Positions 26,600 to 37,215 of a stretch of 64,000 nucleotides of DNA are shown here, in pieces. Both the position numbers and the translations under genes were made by a program. Origin of the DNA: Colius striatus (lineage: Eukaryota > Chordata > Aves > Coliiformes > Coliidae). The stretch's first letter is position 1. Each line of letters begins with the position of its first letter. The DNA is taken from NCBI RefSeq assembly GCF_028858725.1, contig NC_084760.1:96345867-96409866 (forward strand), in the 5' to 3' direction. The notes under the pieces were generated by a model. It was not told the origin of the DNA. It saw nothing but the letters and a program-made list of their open reading frames with translations, and made no database searches.

Positions 26600-27360
26600 G
26601 AAGAAGAAAGTCTAAAAGAAAAGAAGCTAGAGATCTTTTCTGGCTTTCTGTGGAACATATTTCAAAAGACCATCTCAAGTCCTCTCCAAAACCAATGATC
26701 TCCCTTTCTAAAAGCAAGAATTTCCTCAAGAAGAAGAAAATCCAACAAAGAAAACTGTATAGACCACATGAACTTAAATGTCTAGCTTTAACTTCCCGAG
26801 TACTTTACTATCTGTAGAAATGAAGGCTATTGTCAAAGAACAAAGCAAAGAGCCTCCTAGCACAGGAATAACGCAAGTACATTTGAAACTAATAATGTAT
26901 TCCCAGGCGTATGTTTCTCAGATCAGTACTCTGTAGATTATAAACATCTTTCAGCTGCAACTCAGATTTGTTGAAGCAGTTAAGGTACTATGCTCAGTAA
27001 GAAAAGGATTTGCGCTCAAAATTATACAATCACAGAATCTTAAGAGTTGGAAGGGACCTTGAAAAATTATCTAGTCCAACCCATTTGCCAGAGCTGGACC
27101 ATATAGAGTAGGTCACACAAACTCATCAAGGTGAGTTTTGAATGTCTCCAGAGAAGGAGACTTCTACAACCCATCTGGGCAGCCTATTCCCGTGATCTGT
27201 CACCCTCAGAGTGAAGAAGATATTCCTCACGTTTCTTTGGAACCTCTTATGTTTCAGCTCATACCTGTTGCCCTTTGTCGAGTCCTTGGATATCACTGAG
27301 AACAGCCTGGCTCCATCCTCCTGACACCCACCCTTTACATATTTATAAATATTAATGAGG

Positions 27361-27810
27361 TCACCCCTCAGTCTCCTCCAAACTGAAGAGCCCCAGCTCC
27401 CTCAGCCTTTCATCATAACGGAGATGCTCCACTCCCTTCATAATCTTTGTGGCCCTGTGCTGAACTCTCTCCAGCAGCTCCATGTCCTTCTTGAACTGAG
27501 AGGCCCAGAACTCAACACAGTATTCCAGATGTGGCCTCACAAGGGCAAAGTAAAGGAGGAGCAGAATCCCTCTCAACTTACTGCCCACAGCCTTTCTAAT
27601 ACTCCTCAGGATGCCATTGGCCACCTTGGCCACAAGGACACACCACTGGCTCATGCTCATCCTGCTGTCCACCAAGATCCCCAGCTCCCTTTCCCCTACA
27701 CTATTCTCTAAGAGTTCATTCCCCAATCTGTACTGATACCTTAGGTTCTTCTTTCCCAGATGCAAGACTCTACACTTGTCCTTGTTGCATTTCATTACAT
27801 TTCTCCCCAC
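27361..27810 (-). pseudogene. CR1 reverse transcriptase, C-terminal fragment
   Basis: The longest intact piece of the CR1 open reading frame, about 149 codons. It includes the thumb/connection part typical of CR1 (NKDKCRVLHLGKKNL, GERELGILVDSRMSMSQW, ALVRPHLEYCVEFWASQFKKD, LRYDERLRELGLFSLEE). It ends at the start of the 3' UTR. The plus-strand open frame over the same bases is only its shadow. Confidence 0.88.
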
Positions 27811-27834
27811 TCAACACTCTAGCCTGTCCAGGTC

Positions 27835-28461
27835 TCATTGAATGGTAGCACACTCTTCTGGTGTGTCCGCCACTTCCCCCAGTTTACTATCACCAGAAAA
27901 CTTGCTGACAGTACCCCTCTGTTTCCTCAGCAAGGTCGTTAATGAATAGATTGAATAGTACTGGACCCAGCACCAATCCCTGAGAGATTCCACTAGATAC
28001 AGGCTATGGGAGATGGTGTCAAACATTTTACCGAAATCCAGATAAACCACATCCCACTGTACTACCACAATCTACCTGGTTCTGTCTTCATGAAAGGCTA
28101 TCAGGTTGATCAAACATGACTTCCCTTTAGTAAAGTCATATTGACTGCTCCTAATGACCCTCTTGTGCTTTAAATGCTTGGAGACAGCAGCCAGGATAAG
28201 TTGTTCCATCAGCTTTCCAGGGATGGAGGTGAGTCTGACCTGTCTTTAGTTACCCAGGTTCACCTTGCCCTTTTTGAAGACTGTACTGACATTTGCTTTC
28301 CTCCAGTCCTTAGGCACCTTTCCTGTTCCCCATGACTTATTGAAGATGATGGAGAGTTCTGCCAGCTCCCTCAGCACCCACAGGTGCATCCCATCGGAGC
28401 CCATGGCTTTATGTACATCCAGATTGCTCAACTGATCCTTAACCGAGTCCTCATCAAACAA
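27835..28461 (-). pseudogene. CR1 reverse transcriptase, catalytic and N-terminal fragments (broken)
   Basis: Two frame-shifted pieces of the same CR1 enzyme. The right-hand piece (28246-28461) carries the early palm region (GSDGMHLWVLRELAE, VPKDWRKANVSTVFKKG). The left-hand piece (27835-28068) carries motif A (YLDFGKMFD, with the aspartate kept) and a decayed motif C (FSGD for the usual FADD). Between them the frame is lost. Confidence 0.85.
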
Positions 28462-31459
28462 ACAGATCTTCTCCTTTAGCCTGACTTCGTCTGGAGTGTG
28501 GGGCTCCTGAGAACAGTCTCAAGCAGCATAGACAGAGGTAAAGAAGGCATCCAGTAAATCTGCCTCTCTGTATCCTATATCACTAGGGCACCCACCTCAT
28601 TCAACAATAGGCCTACATTGCCTCTAGTGTTAGTTTTATCTGCAATGTATTTGAAGAAGCCTTTCTTGTTGTCCTCCACCTCTCTTTCAAGGTATAATTC
28701 CTACAAGGCTTTAGCTTTCCAAGGTGCCTCCTGACGACAGTCTTATATTCATCCCAAGTGGCCATCCCTTCCTTCCATGATCTACAGACTCTCTTCTTCC
28801 ACTTGAGTTTGCCCAACAGTTCCTTGTTTAACCATGTGGGTTTCCTGCCTCTCTTGATTTCCTACTTACTGGGATGTTCTGATTCTGAGCTTGGAAAAAG
28901 TGACCCTTGAAGACTAACTATCTTGTATCCCTTTACCCTCTAATACACTGAACTGTGAGATGTTATCAGGCAAACAGCTCTACACTGGGTCCATATTAGA
29001 ACCTGGAAAAGGCCACAGATTCCTAACTTGCCAACTAATGTGCTATTACCTCCTGCAAAGGGAGACACAAGCCAATTCACTAGAGATTTTCCATTTGAAC
29101 GGTGCCTGCAACCACTTACACAGCAACAGATAATCAACTGCAGACAAACTTTCCCACTTTCATGAAGTGAATTTTTATTCCTGGTAGAGGCACAAAGCTC
29201 TGCAGGGCATGAAGGACTGAGAGACAACTGCTGAACAGCTGGGCAAGTAAAGGATTTCACTGCTTACCAATTTCATGTAAGCTCAACATAACAGCACTAT
29301 TAGGTTTATATTAGGTATCAGTAAAAATACTAATTACAGAGGCCCAGTCTTGAAATAGTTTCTCAGAACAACATGCCTACAGCTAGCACATAGAATGAGT
29401 GTGCTTTACAGGGATACACATTCCCTACTAAACAGAAACACACAGAGTTATTATCATTTAGAAAAGACAAAAGCTGCCAAAGCCAAGGAAATGCCATCAG
29501 TGCTCAGAAAAGAGGCCTTTATGGTCTGCTACTAATTGCAAGGAAAAAGAATTCATAGACATTTCAAAGCAGCTGCTGTCTTGTCCTTAAAAACTCCTTC
29601 CACTTAGAAAGGAAGATTTTCATTTTAACTGCCTTCAAAAGCTTTTATGGCTTGCTACCATCCAAGGCCATTCAGATGTGTTGTTTCTGTATTGATTATG
29701 TTGTGAGGTTCAGCAAAAAGGTCTAAGAAACTAAGAAAAAAGCCTGTTGAGTCTGAAACTAGAGAAATTACTGTTTGAGTCTCAGCAATTTCTGTTAAAT
29801 TAAGGATTATATCTTCCCCCAACACACACTGGCCTTGTTAATTTTAGTGGTAAAAATCTATGCAGACTCAATTGCTCAAGAGACTGCAACTTGATCCTTT
29901 GAAGCTACAGGTTCCAGCTGCTGTAAATCATCAGTGGAGTGAAGCTGATTTACATTAACAGAGAATCTTGCCCTCTGTGACTAAATACTCCCCATTTGAT
30001 TTAATCACCCCCCCTTCTGAAAAGCCCTAAGGACAGTAATTTCAAGCTGTATTTGTCTCTAAGACCTTTGTAATGCTGATATTGTGTGTATAGCCAGGAA
30101 TATCTTACCCACGGCCAGGCTGGGCACTGTATTAGTGATGGGTGTACTTGCTAAATGAGGCTCAGAGTCCCTACTTGTTATGTAGATTTTTTTTATTTCA
30201 GAGGTTTCCTCAGCTAAATGTCTTTTTTTTTTTTTCAAGGTATTGATTCTGTTTTTACCATCCAGTAAAACCAGCAGTTATTATTGTATGCACCTGACTG
30301 TTAGGAGCTGGCATCTTTGTATTTGGGGCATTAGATGAGGAAAACAAAAGATGCATATAACTTCTTTTATGGAAAGATTTCACTTAAATGAGCTTTTCAT
30401 TTTCTCTAGTGGGGACTAGCATCTGTTTTCCTGTCTCTAGGTCTCCAATTAATATTTGACCATGAGTTTAAACATCAAGAGAAGCTTTGCGTGGGCAAGG
30501 AGTGAGCTGAAGATCTCACCTAAATTAGCTGAAGGGAAAGACAGATCCAAAGATACATTAAGAATTGGGATTCTGAGTTCAGCTCTTTGCTCTGGAACAG
30601 ACTCTGCTTGGGTACGTAAATAAGCTATTCAAGATCAGATTCAAAATAGGATGTAGGCAACTACAGAGGAAAGGAGGTAGAACTGTAATCTGGAAAAGCT
30701 AACACACAGGCAGTTATAGCTCCTTGTTATCAAATGTGGACAAGCATTAAAATAACAGTCATAAAGTGGGACCACCAGGTCCAGTTTCTGCACTTGCCTA
30801 AAGAGACTAAGCTGTATCTCCCATCTCACAGGAGTGCCTGAACTGTCTCTGTCCAAAGGGACTGAGGAGACTGACACACACACATCCCCCACTCCCTGCA
30901 GTTATGTTACAGCTGCATCATTATGCAAAAAGTATTTTTGAAATTGCATGCAAGGAGACTTTATCCATGCTACTGTAGTTAGAGTATTCATCAGGATGCA
31001 CTGAGGTGGGTCCTGTTTCATACCAGAATGCAGTTCTATTCCCCAAACACTATCCCCAGGTGGCATGTTGCAGAGATAAACTCCCTCACACTGCTTGTCT
31101 TGCTCTCAAATTATTTCTGATGCAAGGAACAGTTTCAGTGTGGGAAGGAAGGGAAAGGGAGATTAAACTTGAATCTGAGTACATAGCAGGCCACAGAAGC
31201 ACTGTGAAGAGAAGGCCTCCTCTTCCTCTGGTATTTTAAAAGAGCTTAGGGAACCCCATTGGGCACTGGGAATGTGGTGGGATACTCATGTAGAGGAGAC
31301 CGTGGTTGATGATCCAAAACCATAATGTCTCTGAGTGAGGTAGTCAAGGTGTACAGTCTAACACCTATCTTTCCTCATATCTGGAAAGTTCAAATCAGAG
31401 ACACCCAAGAGTAATAATTTAAGGCAGCTTCCATCTCAGTAAGTTGGCTATTTTGGTTC

Positions 31460-31509
31460 CCATTTAGAGAGGATGAGCCTGTCCTAGATATGCAGACTTC
31501 TCTAAATGG
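31460..31509. repeat. Short hairpin
   Basis: CCATTTAGAGA (31460-31470) and TCTCTAAATGG (31499-31509) are perfect inverted repeats of 11 bp, with weaker pairing continuing on both sides and a loop of about 28 bases. It may be the remnant of an old palindromic repeat. Confidence 0.7.
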
Positions 31510-31597
31510 AGACTAGGTGTCTAACAGTGTTCTGGATCCCATATGGGCACCAGATGACTGCAAGATAGGTGCTGCAGTACTGTAATTCTTTATTAGA

Positions 31598-31655
31598 TTT
31601 GGCCTTTAGTGCTTCAGCTCTCCATCTGCAAAATCAGGATAAAAAGCACTTTCCC
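31598..31655 (-). repeat. MIR/L2-like ancient repeat fragment
   Basis: AGTGCTTCAGCTCTCCATCT followed by GCAAAATCAGGATAAAAAGC resembles the reverse strand of MIR/L2 3' regions ('CCTCAGTTTCCTCATCTGTAAAATGGGGATAA'). It is short and diverged. Confidence 0.35.
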
Positions 31656-33756
31656 ATTTTGTAGCTCATTTTTATACTCAGTTGTAATTACTACAGAACG
31701 ATATTCAACATTGCACCACTTTCCCAGAGCAGTTACCAACATAGTTAAGCAGGAACAAAGCACAATATGGATGCTTTTAATCTGATTTTATAAACTTAAC
31801 ACATAACTTTTGGCATAATTCTGGGAGGAATTGGTTAGAGCTTAAATGACATTTCCATTTCAATTCTAGGGAGATAACTACATTTCTCACAGCGATGGCT
31901 AGGTAAATATGCAGGCAGCCTTGTAGTCCCAACCACACAGCTCACAGCTTCCCTGTTACTAGTGCCCGAGAGAGTCTTCTTATGGGAATTTAGGTGTGAT
32001 TAACCCCACTGGATACCAATTAGCTCTTCCAACGACATAATCTATCAGAGACTACTGGTGGCTTTGATTTTCTTGAAACACCACACTGTGAGCTGTGGTG
32101 GCTCAGGAGTTATTACTCAGGTGTTCAGATGTTTCTCTGTCTCAGGGGATAAAACTACAGATGGTAATCTTATCTTCTGTCCCTGAAGATGTCACCTCTG
32201 TTCATCCACCTGAGCCCACATGTTGTGTGACAGATGTGGATCAGACACCTGAAATGCTTCCTGCTTTCAGCTCTCCCTCATAGCAGGCTATTCTTGCTCA
32301 GCAGGGACATCTGCATGGGATGCTGGTCCTCTTAAGCCACCCACATTAAATTTGGACCACACAACTGCAGTCTGTGCTCCAGTACAGATTCAGCAACTGG
32401 CTTTCAGACACTTTTGGCACCCAGTCAGCTTTAACCAGCTTCTAAACCATACAGCAGCAAGGCTGTATTTAAAAACACGGACATGCTCCCATGCTTCAGT
32501 CTGGGCTGTGAACTGAAACGGTCTTGTGCTGGGCAGGTGGTTACAATGCAGTGGTCTGCAATGGATCATGTGTGTGAGCCCAGAGGTGCCTAAGCCATTG
32601 CTTTAGGAAATGGAGTTCCTAGTCTTGAAGGAAATTATTATTACCCATTGAGTTTATTGAGAATTTGTGGGATCTGTGAGCCTTCCTATTTTTTCAAGGT
32701 CTCCCTTGACATATACAAGAAAAAGGTGATAAAAGTAATAATACTTAACCTATTAATTCAGTTGATGTCCTTGCTGTTCTGACTCAGCAGAAATTTTTGT
32801 GTATGTCTGAGAGAAGAAGAGCCCCTTCCTTTCCCCTTTGACTTGGAGTGCTGTAGGAGAGTCATGATGTGATTGTGGCATGACCCCCTCCCCATGCATG
32901 TCACTGTTGCTGACAGAATAATAAAATACATCAGTTTGAGCTGCAGTAGCTGAAGTTTAGGCCCCTCTTTTGTTCATGCACCACCACTACAAGGATGACA
33001 AGCCTCACAGACAGAGGGGAGCACATGGCAGAAGTCTTTAATGGCTTAAACCACCTCTGAGAGATTCACCAGAGCTCCCTCTGTCAGAGAGCCCTGTGTG
33101 CTGCAAATGAAATTTTTATGAATTGCTGAGAAAGCCTCATTAATGTCTCCCTGAGAAAATGACAATGTTGGGTAGCAAGTAGTGCCTCCATTCAGTCATC
33201 TTCTTCCACCAACCCAAGCACTGCTCATACTGCTCTACACTTGTGCCACAGTACAGTTTGTTCCACATGAACACAGGGCAAATCCCACCTGGCAAACTGA
33301 TAAATTATTAATGACTTGCAGTTGTTAGAGAAACATTGACTCCAAATGAAAATACAGAGAAATGCTGAGAGTCTGAAACAAGTTTTTTGGATACTAAGGC
33401 TGCCTGCAAAACAGCAAGACTTTCTTTGTCCTATGCGAATGTGAAATAAATTAGGTGAGACTTATGATCGAGTTAGAATACTTGCTGTTAGCTAAAAAGC
33501 AAAAAAAAAAATAGGAGGAGTTCATAGATGTAAAATTGTTCCATTCTGTATTTTTTTTCTTTCCTTGTTCTCACTTCAGAAATGAGAGGCAGCTTTTATA
33601 GCTGGAAGACAGAGCATTTTGTACATTAATAGCCACAGTGAAGGTCAGTAAGTCTGACTTGCTCAAGTAGCAGCTGAGTATACTGGATCTTATTTCATTT
33701 TATTACATCGGCAGACCGCAGTGCTGATCAACAGTGTCATATTTCCTTTTCTTCAG

Positions 33757-33913
33757 CATAAAAGATGAAGTGACTGTTCCACAAGACAGCAGTGGTGGAA
33801 GGAAACTAGGAGAGAAGCAATATACACAGCGGCATACTCACTACACCTATACCTGTGTTTTGTCCTTTCTCATTTGTCATTCTCTTAGTACTAACAATGG
33901 GAGCTCCAAATAA
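33757..33913 (+). other. Exon-like segment ending in a stop codon (candidate)
   Basis: An acceptor-like ATTTCCTTTTCTTCAG is followed by one base that would complete the split codon left open at 18645 (AG|C, Ser). After it come 51 open codons and TAA, starting IKDEVTVPQDSSGGRKLGEK and then QYTQRHTHYT. Phase agreement with the previous candidate has a one-in-three chance of being accidental. The distance to it is 15 kb. No family is recognised. Confidence 0.15.
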
Positions 33914-35277
33914 CTCCTTTGGGGTTTTGCAGGGCTGCCCCAAAGTATTTCAGGGTCCATTTTATACTCAGGAAATGCAGATACCTGCATCATGAGTGCC
34001 TTTTACATGGGAATACTGGGGAAAGTGGTACTTAATATTTTGGTCCTGAGCACAGCTGCATAAGGACTCTTTCACCAAAAAGACACCATGTCTTGTCTGC
34101 CCTATTTTGTGCAATGCAGTGCTGGACATGTCACTGATCGACTCCCCAGGAAAAAAAGCATGAGGAATTATTCCTTCTAGAGGACACAGAGACTTTCTGA
34201 ATCTTCCAGGTTAAAATAAGGCAGGGGAAACCCCCCTTGAGTGAGGCCAAAGGAATTGGGATGGTGACTAAAGGATTAAACTCCAATACTATGCCTCAGT
34301 GGCTGCCAGCCTCTTAACAGCTGAGTACCTTGCAGTGTTTCTGTGTTGCATGAAACTAGTGTCCACCTTTAACAGCATGTAAGTAGAAGTGAAATGATTG
34401 GACTAGGAGTCTTAGAGGAAGCCTGTAACGTAGAAAGAGTTGAAAAAGATTTCTGAGATGCGAGGTTAATTCATTTCCCACTAGGCCCTTTCTCCTTACT
34501 GATTTTCTGATAATTTTCTTAAACATCTTCAATTCTTAACTTCTGTACTGTAACCTTGCTTCTGAGATAAACATTGTACGGTCCCTGATGCTGGGGCACA
34601 GATGTTTTGCCCTCAAGTATCTAAGATGCAAAGATCTCCAACAGTGTCAATTATTGGCTTGGTCTTGCTGAGGACAAAGAAAAAGCTGAAATCCCTGGAG
34701 AGGAGTAATTATTGTTGACAAAATCTGGATAGGCCTCAGTGTAATACACTAACTTTCCTCTGCATACTCCTTAACAATTCCTAGCATTGATTTCCTGTAT
34801 CTTAACAAGAGTATTAGAAACATAATGGGAACTCCACTAATAACCCCACACTGATGTTCATTCAAAAGTGGGGGCAGGTTTACTTCTGCCTGATTAAAGA
34901 GCAATACAGAGTTCACAAGCTGCTCCTAAGAGCAGCAGGCACTACTTCTGGCCAAAAGGATCTGTCTTTCCTCCTGCTGCTGCAAGAGGGTGCATATCAA
35001 GGGAAAGAAGTAGCTATACACAAGCTGTACTTCTTCCTACAGAAGTAGAAGATTTACACATACCTTAGCCTGCTCCATACTGGCCTAGCACACACTCAGC
35101 GGTACAGTAGAGTGAGAAAAGCAAAGGGTTGGATTCCCTACTGGTACAGCTCACTGCTATAGCCATGGTTTTGACCAAATATTCCACTTGCTTGTAAGTC
35201 CTAAGATGTGGTACATGCTTTCCCATGCCAATTCTTGGAGCTTTGTGCTCCAAGTCCTGATCCACAATTTTTCAAAT

Positions 35278-35326
35278 TTGTTTTATCAAAGGCTTTATCA
35301 AAGCCTTGTTTTATCAAAGGCTTTGG
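35278..35326. repeat. 28-bp tandem duplication with an internal palindrome
   Basis: TTGTTTTATCAAAGGCTTT occurs at 35278-35296 and again at 35306-35324, a period of 28 bp. Between the copies, AAGGCTTT-ATC-AAAGCCTT (35289-35307) is a perfect palindrome with 8-bp arms. This is typical of replication slippage at a hairpin. Confidence 0.8.
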
Positions 35327-37159
35327 AACAATTCCTCACAAAATATCTACGTGGTGCAATGAAGTATTGCGCAACGATAACGGAGGGCTGCCCCCCTATC
35401 TTTGGACTAATGGTGTTATTAAGAACAAAACATCAAAAAGCTGCTTCGTAGGGTGGTTATGTTGACCACAGAGCAGTGTTTATAGGTCCAGCTGGCATAC
35501 TATGGCAAAACAATCCAGCACTAGCCTGTGTGGAGCTAGCTCTTGTCTCCTTGTGTTGCCCTACCATGTCCCAAAGCCCATCAAGCTGTGGAATCTCATA
35601 AGGCTGTCATGGCCTTTCACCCAGTTGCCTTTTGTTTGCCTTTCCAGAAGAATGTGGGTCTGTCACAGGACAGAAAGATATGACACAGGGAAATCTCTGC
35701 CTAGAATCAGACGCTGCTGGAAGCCAGGACACCGAGGGCATTTAGAATGATACTAGACACATGTTCAGACACCTACCAACTGCCCAGGGTTGGTGATTTT
35801 TCAGATATTAGTGTCCTGAAGGTATTTTCAACAAGAATCCTAACTTTAAATTCTGTCTGTCTTGGCCAGATTGTGTGACAGTCTTACAGTAAAAGATTGG
35901 AACTTAAAAGAAAAAAGTATTCCTAAGTATCCCTCTTTTATCTATGAGCAGACTTGAGGGGGAAACAGAGAGGATGCTACTTAGTCTGTTTGTAAGGTAG
36001 TCTTGTCAAAGCTGCAGATAGTCAGTAAAGAGGCCAGCACAGGGAAGAGTGCATATGTTCCCATAAGTGAGAACTAACTCTTACTCAGAGAGCATCCTCT
36101 GAAAAGTGAGAGCTTTCACCTCTGCAGAAGGAGTCAACTGGAAGCCTGGTTTGGTGAGTTTGTTCATCAGAAACAGTAGCAGAATGTAGCTACTTGTATA
36201 TCACAAACCCCTGCACCATAATTTTCACTTCTAAGCTATTAGTCATGGGGGAAGAAATTAAAATGTGGCCTGAAAATTAATATTATTATGCAAAATACCA
36301 AATCCTGCAGGCTTCCACTCACCTTCCATGCTTCTGCAGAGTTGTGCTGCAGAGCATGCATGCCAGAGTAGTTTTAACTGTGGGAAAGAGAGGTTTTACA
36401 ATACCAGTGGGAATTATCCTGTTGTATCATCTCCTTCACAATGTGATTCTGCTTTTTTTGTAAAATACATTGATTATACATTTTTGCTGAGTTTTGCCAC
36501 TGATAAAATGCAAACTGCAATTTTGTCACAAAATGAAGTTTTCCTGAATTATTGTGCTTTGAAGCCCAAAAGGAGCCCCAGAGGAGCACTTCTGAGCTTT
36601 CTTTTTTTATTTTAGATTGTTTGCATTTTTCCCCAAGACTAGTCAGAGAAGTCTAATACATTCCTGATATAGCTATTTGTTGCCATTTCTTTTTGTCAAA
36701 TGACCTACACTCTCCCCACACAAAACCTTCCAAATTTCTCATCAACTTTTATTAAGCTATCCCTAAACCAAAGAATTAGATAGCTTATTTTTTTTCCTGA
36801 CAAAATGCTAAATGACCACACCAGACTCCAGCTGTCAATATTACATCATCTACAACAGGGAACATAGGAATTACTCTCTGCAGGTGTTCAGCAACCACTG
36901 TTGAGAGCAGCCTCAGAGACAGTGGCTGCAGACAGGGTGGGGAGATCGAGAGAAGCAGTTCCTGCCTGGCCATTTTCCCTGAGTTTCCTTTCCACCCCAG
37001 CAAGGAGACCCACAGAGCTAGGGAAGAAATACTGGAAGAGGCACTGTCCTGCCTCCAGGAAGCCACTGATACTGCCCATTTGCTGGCAGATGATCACTGC
37101 CTGGTACAAGTTAGGGATTTCCCCACAGCTGTGCTGCACTGCTGGGCTTCTGTTCACAC

Positions 37160-37215
37160 AGACCCTGATCCAAAGCTCTCACTGAAGCCAATAGCATTTT
37201 CCCAGTGACTGCACA
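37160..37215. repeat. Possible ancient sauropsid repeat fragment
   Basis: ACCCTGATCCAAAGCTCTCA followed by CTGAAGCCAATAGCATTTTCCC matches the word order 'GCCCTGATCCTGCAA...CTGAAGTCAATGG' seen in old reptile/bird repeats. The assignment is weak. Confidence 0.25.

Larger units (their letters stand above)
18646..26999. other. Intergenic flank, no gene seen
   Basis: Contains the degraded LINE fragment near 22325-22490, an AT microsatellite and the 34-bp tandem repeat near 26532. A 135-codon frame at 19042-19449 starts at GTG, not ATG, and resembles no family. A 65-nt segment at 20029-20093 has splice-like edges, but its open frame does not match the phase of the other candidates. Confidence 0.65.
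27030..28947 (-). mobile_element. CR1 LINE, 5'-truncated and inactivated
   Basis: Minus-strand chicken-repeat-1 type LINE. Its 3' end lies at about 27030: on the plus strand CACAGAATC, then GTTGGAAGGGACCTTG and TCTAGTCCAACCC, the reverse of the usual CR1 tail with its ATTCTGTG octamer. The 3' UTR covers about 27030-27360. Reverse-transcriptase remains run rightwards with frameshifts and stops: the C-terminal part at 27361-27810 (LHLGKKNLRYQYRLG, ERELGILVD, VRPHLEYCVEFW), the catalytic region at 27835-28068 (YLDFGKMFDTISH, and KFSGDSKLG where active copies have FADD), and the N-terminal part at 28246-28461 (KAMGSDGMHLWVLREL, VPKDWRKANVSTVFKKG). A linker reading occurs at 28613-28816. No endonuclease domain is seen, so the copy is 5'-truncated. 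The lost FADD motif and the broken frame mean it cannot encode active enzyme. Confidence 0.93.

Noticed and set aside
27355..27711. Open frame of 118 codons, plus strand
   Set aside because: It is the antisense shadow of the CR1 reverse-transcriptase fragment.
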